In this document: piece by piece, positions 59,389 through 64,000 of the stretch | How positions within the stretch are numbered: the stretch's first letter is position 1 | Layout of the letters: each line of letters begins with the position of its first letter | Position numbers and translations under genes: made by a program | Notes under the pieces: generated by a model | Told to the model about the DNA's origin: nothing | Database searches by the model: none | What the model saw: only the letters and a program-made list of their open reading frames with translations | NCBI RefSeq assembly: GCF_046630445.1 | Contig: NC_092334.1 | Location: 195,060,001-195,124,000 of the forward strand | DNA from: Rutidosis leptorrhynchoides | Lineage: Eukaryota > Streptophyta > Magnoliopsida > Asterales > Asteraceae | DNA length: 64,000 nucleotides | Direction: 5' to 3'

Positions 59389-59425
59389 TTACCCACCTGT
59401 TAAAGAAAATTTCGTCCCGAAATTT
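59389..59425 (-). other. Element F polypurine tract and hairpin
   Basis: On the minus strand AAATTTCGGGACGAAATTT (59425 to 59407) is followed by TCTTTAACAGGTGGGTAA, then the LTR. Confidence 0.75.
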
Positions 59426-62400
59426 TAAGCTGAGGTAGATGGAGGAGTCGGGAAAAGGTGAGGATACTTCCGCATCATTTGGTCCTCTCGCTCCCAAGTA
59501 AACTCAGGTCCTCGTTTCGCATTCCATCGCACTCGGACGATCAGAATCTTGTTGCGTTTCAAAGTTTTGATCTCACGATCCATAATTTCAACAGGTTCTT
59601 CCACAAAGTGAAGTTTGTCGTCAATCGTAAGTTCTTCCAGTGGTATGATAAGTTCCGGTGCCGCAAGACACTTCTTCAAGTTTGACACGTGGAAGGTAGG
59701 ATGAACTGAGCTCAATTGTGCTGGTAGATTCAAACGGTAAGCAACGGGTCCAACACGTTCCAAGATTTTAAAAGGACCAATGTATCGTGGGTTTAACTTT
59801 CCACGTTTTCCAAAACGGATCACACCTTTCCAAGGTGCAACCTTTAACATTACACGGTCGCCCACATTGAATTCAAAGTCCTTACGTTTAAGATCGGCAT
59901 AACTCTTTTGACGATCGCCGGCAGTCTTAAGCCTAGCTTGAATCTGAGCAATCTTCTCCGTGGTTTCATGGACTACCTCAGGTCCGGTGATTTGCTTTTC
60001 GCCTACTTCGGCCCAACAAATAGGAGATCGGCACTTACGGCCATACAATGCTTCGAAAGGTGCAGCATTAATGCTCGAGTGATAACTGTTGTTGTACGAG
60101 AATTCGGCGAGTGGCAAATGTCTTTCCCAGGCCTTTCCGAAATCAATGACACATGCACGCAACATGTTCTCCAAGGTCTGAATCGTTCGTTCACTTAGCC
60201 CATCAGTCTGAGGGTGATACGCAGTACTCATATTGAGACGGGTTCCCATGGCTTCTTGCAAAGAACGCCAAAATCTAGAAGCAAAACGGGGATCTCGATC
60301 TGAGATGATTGATAAAGGTATACCGTGACGAGATACAACCTCCTTGATGTATAATTGAGCAAGTCTTTCCATTGTATCCATTTCCTTCATCGCTAGAAAG
60401 TGTGCAGATTTGGTAAGGTGGTCAACAATAACCCAAATAGTATCGTATCCGCCCATCGTCTTTGGCAGCTTAGTAATGAAATCCATCGTGATCCTTTCCC
60501 ACTTCCATTGTGGGATCTCCGGCTGTTGAAGTAACCCAGAAGGTCTATGATGCTCGGCTTTAACCTTCGAGCAAGTCAAACACTTACCAACATAAGTCGC
60601 AACGTCCTTCTTAAGATTCGGCCACCAATACTGTTCTTTAAGGTCGTGATACATCTTGCCCACACTGGGGTGAATCGAATATCTTGATTTGTGTGCTTCA
60701 TCAAGTATGAGGTTCCGTAGATCTCCATAATAAGGTACCCAAATTCTTCTGGCATAACATCGGAGTCCAGACTCCCTAACCTCGAATCGAGAGACAAGTA
60801 TGTTCAAATGTTCGTGAGATATATTATCCTCCTTGAGAGCCTCATCTTAGGCTACTCTGATCTAGCTGTTGAGGTTCGAATGGATGGTGATGTTCAGAGC
60901 CCTAACACGAAGAGGTGCCGTCCTCTCCTTTCGGCTTAAAGCGTCAGCTACAACATTGGCCTTGCCAGGGTGATAACGGAGTTCACAATCATAGTCGTTG
61001 AGCATCTCGATCCATCGACGCTGTCTCATATTCAGTTGCTTCTGATTGAAGATGTGCTGGAGACTCTTGTGATCGGTGAAGATAGTGCTCTTAGTTCCAT
61101 ACAAATAGTGTATCCACAATTTGAGCGCAAAGACAACGGCTCCAAGTTCAAGATCATGAGTAGTGTAGTTTCGCTCGTGAATCTTCAGTTGACGAGAAGC
61201 ATAGGCAATAACCTTTGATCATTGCATCAGTACACAACCAAAACCACTCTTCGATGCATCACAATAAACAACGAAATCATCACTGCCTTCAGGAAGTGAT
61301 AGGATAGGTGCGGAGGTTAACTTCTTCTTCAAAGTTTGGAATGATGATTCGTGTGCGGGTTCCCAAATGAACTTCTTACCCTTGTGAGTCAGTGCGGTCA
61401 AAGGACGCGTAATCAGAGAAAATCCTTCAATGAACCTTTGGTAGTAACCGGCGAGACCTAGGAATTGGCGAATATGCGTTGGAGTAGTGGGGGTCTCCCA
61501 CTTGCTGATGGCTTCAATCTTGGCGGGATCAACTTTGATACCCTGGTCGCTCACAACATGACCCAGAAATTGAACTTCCTTCAACCAAAATTCACACTTG
61601 GAGAATTTGGCGTAAAGTTGCTCTAGTCTCAAGAGTTCAAATACCAGTCGGAGGTGTTGCTCATGCTCTTCTTCGCTCTTAGAGTAGATGAGGATATCAT
61701 CTATGAAGACAATAACAAACTTATCCAAGTACGGCTTGCAGACACGATTCATGAGATCCATGAACATGGCAGGTGCATTTGTCAAACCGAATGGCATCAC
61801 GAGAAACTCATAATGACCATAACGGGTTCTGAATGCAGTTTTCATCATGTCACTTTCCTTCACCCTCAACTGGTGATAACCAGATCGCAAATCGATCTTT
61901 GAGTAGACACTCGATCCTTGTAGTTGATCAAAAAAGTCGTCAATTCGTGGAAGAGGATACCGATTCTTGATTGTTAATTTGTTGAGTTCACGGTAGTCGA
62001 TACTTCTTCTTCACAAACAACACAGGTGTGCCCCAAGGCGATAAACTTGGTTGGATAAATCCACGGTCTAACAGCTCTTGTAGTTGACTCTGTAATTCTT
62101 GCATCTCGGAAGGTGCGAGTCTATAAGGTGTGTGAGCTACAGGTGCAGCTCCGGGCACTAAGTCGATCTGAAATTCTACTGCTCTCTGCGGCGGCAATCC
62201 AGGCAATTCCTCTGGGAAGATATCGGAAAATTCGTTCACAATTCTAACATCGTTCACGCTCTTCACCTCAGTTTCTACCGCTTTCACGTGTGCTAGGACA
62301 GCAAAACGTCCCTTCTTCATAATCTTTTGCGCTTTCACGCAACTAATGAGGTTCAATTTCGAGGTACATCTCTCTCCATAGATAACCAGTGGTTCGCCAT

Positions 62401-62880
62401 CTCCTTGTGGTATGCGAAGTGCTTTATTTCCACAGATAATATCGGCCTTTATCTTGCTCAGCCAATCCATACCGACGATCACGTCAAAACTTCCCAGTTT
62501 GATAGGTATCAAGTCAATTTCGAAATCTGCATCAGCTATGTTGATAATAGCTCCTCGACTAATATGGTCAAATTTCTCAAGTTTTCCATTGGCGACCTCG
62601 ACAAGCATACTCTCTTTTAACGGGACTAATGACCAATTAATCTTATCGCAAAAATGTCTACATACATAACTTCTATCCGCACCAGTATCAAACAAGACAG
62701 AAGCTAAAAGATTGTTGATTGTGAATATACCTGTCACCAAGTCAGGGTTTTCAAGTGCGTCCCTTGCATTAATATTGAAAGCTCTAGCGCGCGGTGGTCC
62801 GCCATCTTTTCACTTATTTGGACACGCATTTCTGAAATGGCCTGTCTGCCCGCATTCGTAACACTTCCTTGGCCCTGTGG
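59425..62880 (-). pseudogene. Element F gag end and pol
   Basis: Minus strand, in order: zinc knuckle CGQTGHFRNAC (about 62860); retropepsin with DTGADRSY (about 62685); the pre-reverse-transcriptase motif FPEELPGLPPQR; reverse transcriptase with LRSGYHQL (about 61885) and [10 protein letters not shown] (about 61690); RNase H (YCDASKSG, about 61260); an integrase HHCC finger (60700-60560); DDE core with MDFITKLPK and [11 protein letters not shown]; and a chromodomain ([16 protein letters not shown], about 59500). Close in sequence to element B's polyprotein. Fossil, about five breaks. Confidence 0.85.
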
Positions 62881-63801
62881 TGTGATGACCCGGGAATTTC
62901 CGACCAAATTTAAACATAATCTTATATGATTCGACTCGATAAGCAAAGTCTATTAAACCGAGTCTCATTATGTTTGAACTATTTCATGATAACATTTGAC
63001 CTTTAACTATTTCCGACGATTCACGAACCTTTAATTGTAACTAAGAATGTAAATATAAATAATTATATATAAAACTAATTATATTAGTATTAATGAACTA
63101 TTAAGTAATTTTGTTATTATAAAAGATAACATTTAATAACTAAAGATTTTCATTTTGAATATATATAGTATATTGTATATAAATGATTCAAACATATTTT
63201 ACCAACGTTATCAAAATATTAAATGTACAATGTTATACTTTGTAGTTAATTGTTTAATATACATAATTAATCATCTACTCAACATTTAAAACATGATTTT
63301 ATATATATGGTAGTATACATATATACATAAATATAACTATATATATATGATTTTATACATAATTATTATATTATGTATATGTAGAAATTTATAATATATC
63401 TATGATGAAATAATGTACTATTTTAATAGATATATATAATACTTACATATATAAAACATTTATATTTTTCATAATTACATACATAAGTATAATATAATTA
63501 GTATGTAAATAAATATTATAATATATTTATATTAAAATGCATAAATATATAATATTCAGTATATGTTACAATACATATTACATAATTATTAAATATTACA
63601 TAATAATAGATGATATTAATAAATTAAATTTAAATACAAATATAGTTGTTGTAGTAATGTTATTTGTATCGTCAAATATCAATATTTGTATTCATAATAT
63701 CACTTTATATCATATAAAGATGAAATTGGATGTATAAATTAGATTATTATTACTAATATTATTATTATCGATAAAATATTAATATTATCATAATTAGTAT
63801 G

Positions 63802-63847
<46 letters not shown>

Positions 63848-64000
63848 CATTTTTACAATTATTATTATCATTAATATTATATTTATCATTATTATTAATT
63901 TTATTAATATTATTAGATATTAATAGTATTGTTATTATATATTATTATTATTATTATTAATTAAAAAAAACAGTAGGGATCTATATTATACGCTTGACCT
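62881..64000 (+). repeat. LTR H, left part (related to element A LTR)
   Basis: It starts TGTGATGACCCGGGAATTTCC and, like A's LTR, has CGATTCACGAAC about 150 bp in (about 63019), which suggests a relative of A. It then becomes extremely AT-rich with no supportable gene and runs off the window. Inserted in F's gag. Confidence 0.75.
63799..63848. repeat. (ATT)n microsatellite in LTR H
   Basis: About 16 ATT units, in a position loosely like the ATT tracts of element A's LTR. Confidence 0.9.

Larger units (their letters stand above)
59389..62880 (-). mobile_element. Element F: Tekay-type Gypsy element, minus strand, 3' half
   Basis: Visible parts, right to left: end of gag, protease, reverse transcriptase, RNase H, integrase, chromodomain, hairpin, polypurine tract, 3' LTR. 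It is inserted in LTR I at 47430. Its gag is cut at 62880 by LTR H, so its 5' LTR and the rest of gag lie beyond the window. Much better preserved than C or G, with about five breaks. Confidence 0.85.

Overview
The window is plant nuclear DNA made almost wholly of retrotransposons. I see no single-copy host gene, rRNA, functional tRNA gene, CRISPR array or bacterial feature. Very large LTRs (2.5-4.1 kb), chromodomain-bearing Ty3/Gypsy polyproteins of the Tekay/Del chromovirus type, tRNA-Met primer sites, plant LINEs and an F-box ORF of the Arabidopsis At2g35280-like family point to a eudicot. I think Asteraceae is likely, but that comes from general resemblance and is not proven here.

Layout, left half (1-41992) is one deep nest. 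A LINE (LINE-1, right part 38482-41992) was hit by Gypsy element C, which starts left of the window and ends at 38481. C was then hit three times. (i) A minus-strand Copia element (2461-4320) carries inside its gag a small gag-protease-only LTR element (1-2460). (ii) A 3.4-kb solo LTR, D (4425-7571 and 20174-20448, target duplication TCTGA), was itself hit by element A (7572-20168, duplication GAGTC). A is a LARD-like element with 4.1-kb LTRs and no polymerase. (iii) Element B (23697-36824, duplication CTAAT) lies in C's 3' LTR. B is young (LTRs about 0.6% apart) and carries two extra ORFs between its primer site and gag: a 204-aa acidic protein and a 227-aa F-box protein.

Right half (41993-64000) is a second nest. 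An older LINE fragment is followed by minus-strand Gypsy element E (42588-46070), which holds a Copia solo LTR (44469-45409, duplication GTCAC). E is interrupted by plus-strand LTR I (46071), I by minus-strand element F (47430 onward). F in turn holds element G in its 3' LTR (49029-58099, duplication AATAA) and LTR H in its gag (62881 to the window end). G has nearly identical LTRs and an open gag, but a heavily decayed pol.

The main signals for a second look are these: the F-box plus acidic ORF cassette in B; a 460-516 bp block inside the LTRs of five families, bounded by splice donor-like and acceptor-like sites; a 19-nt perfect hairpin beside the plus-strand primer in five families; an internal copy of the polypurine motif in A and B that marks off their 5' ORF region; an 11-bp inverted repeat kilobases apart inside A and B LTRs; and paired tRNA-like modules with T-runs in A's LTRs. 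Together they suggest a set of related elements, some autonomous and some parasitic, sharing a conserved RNA-level control region.
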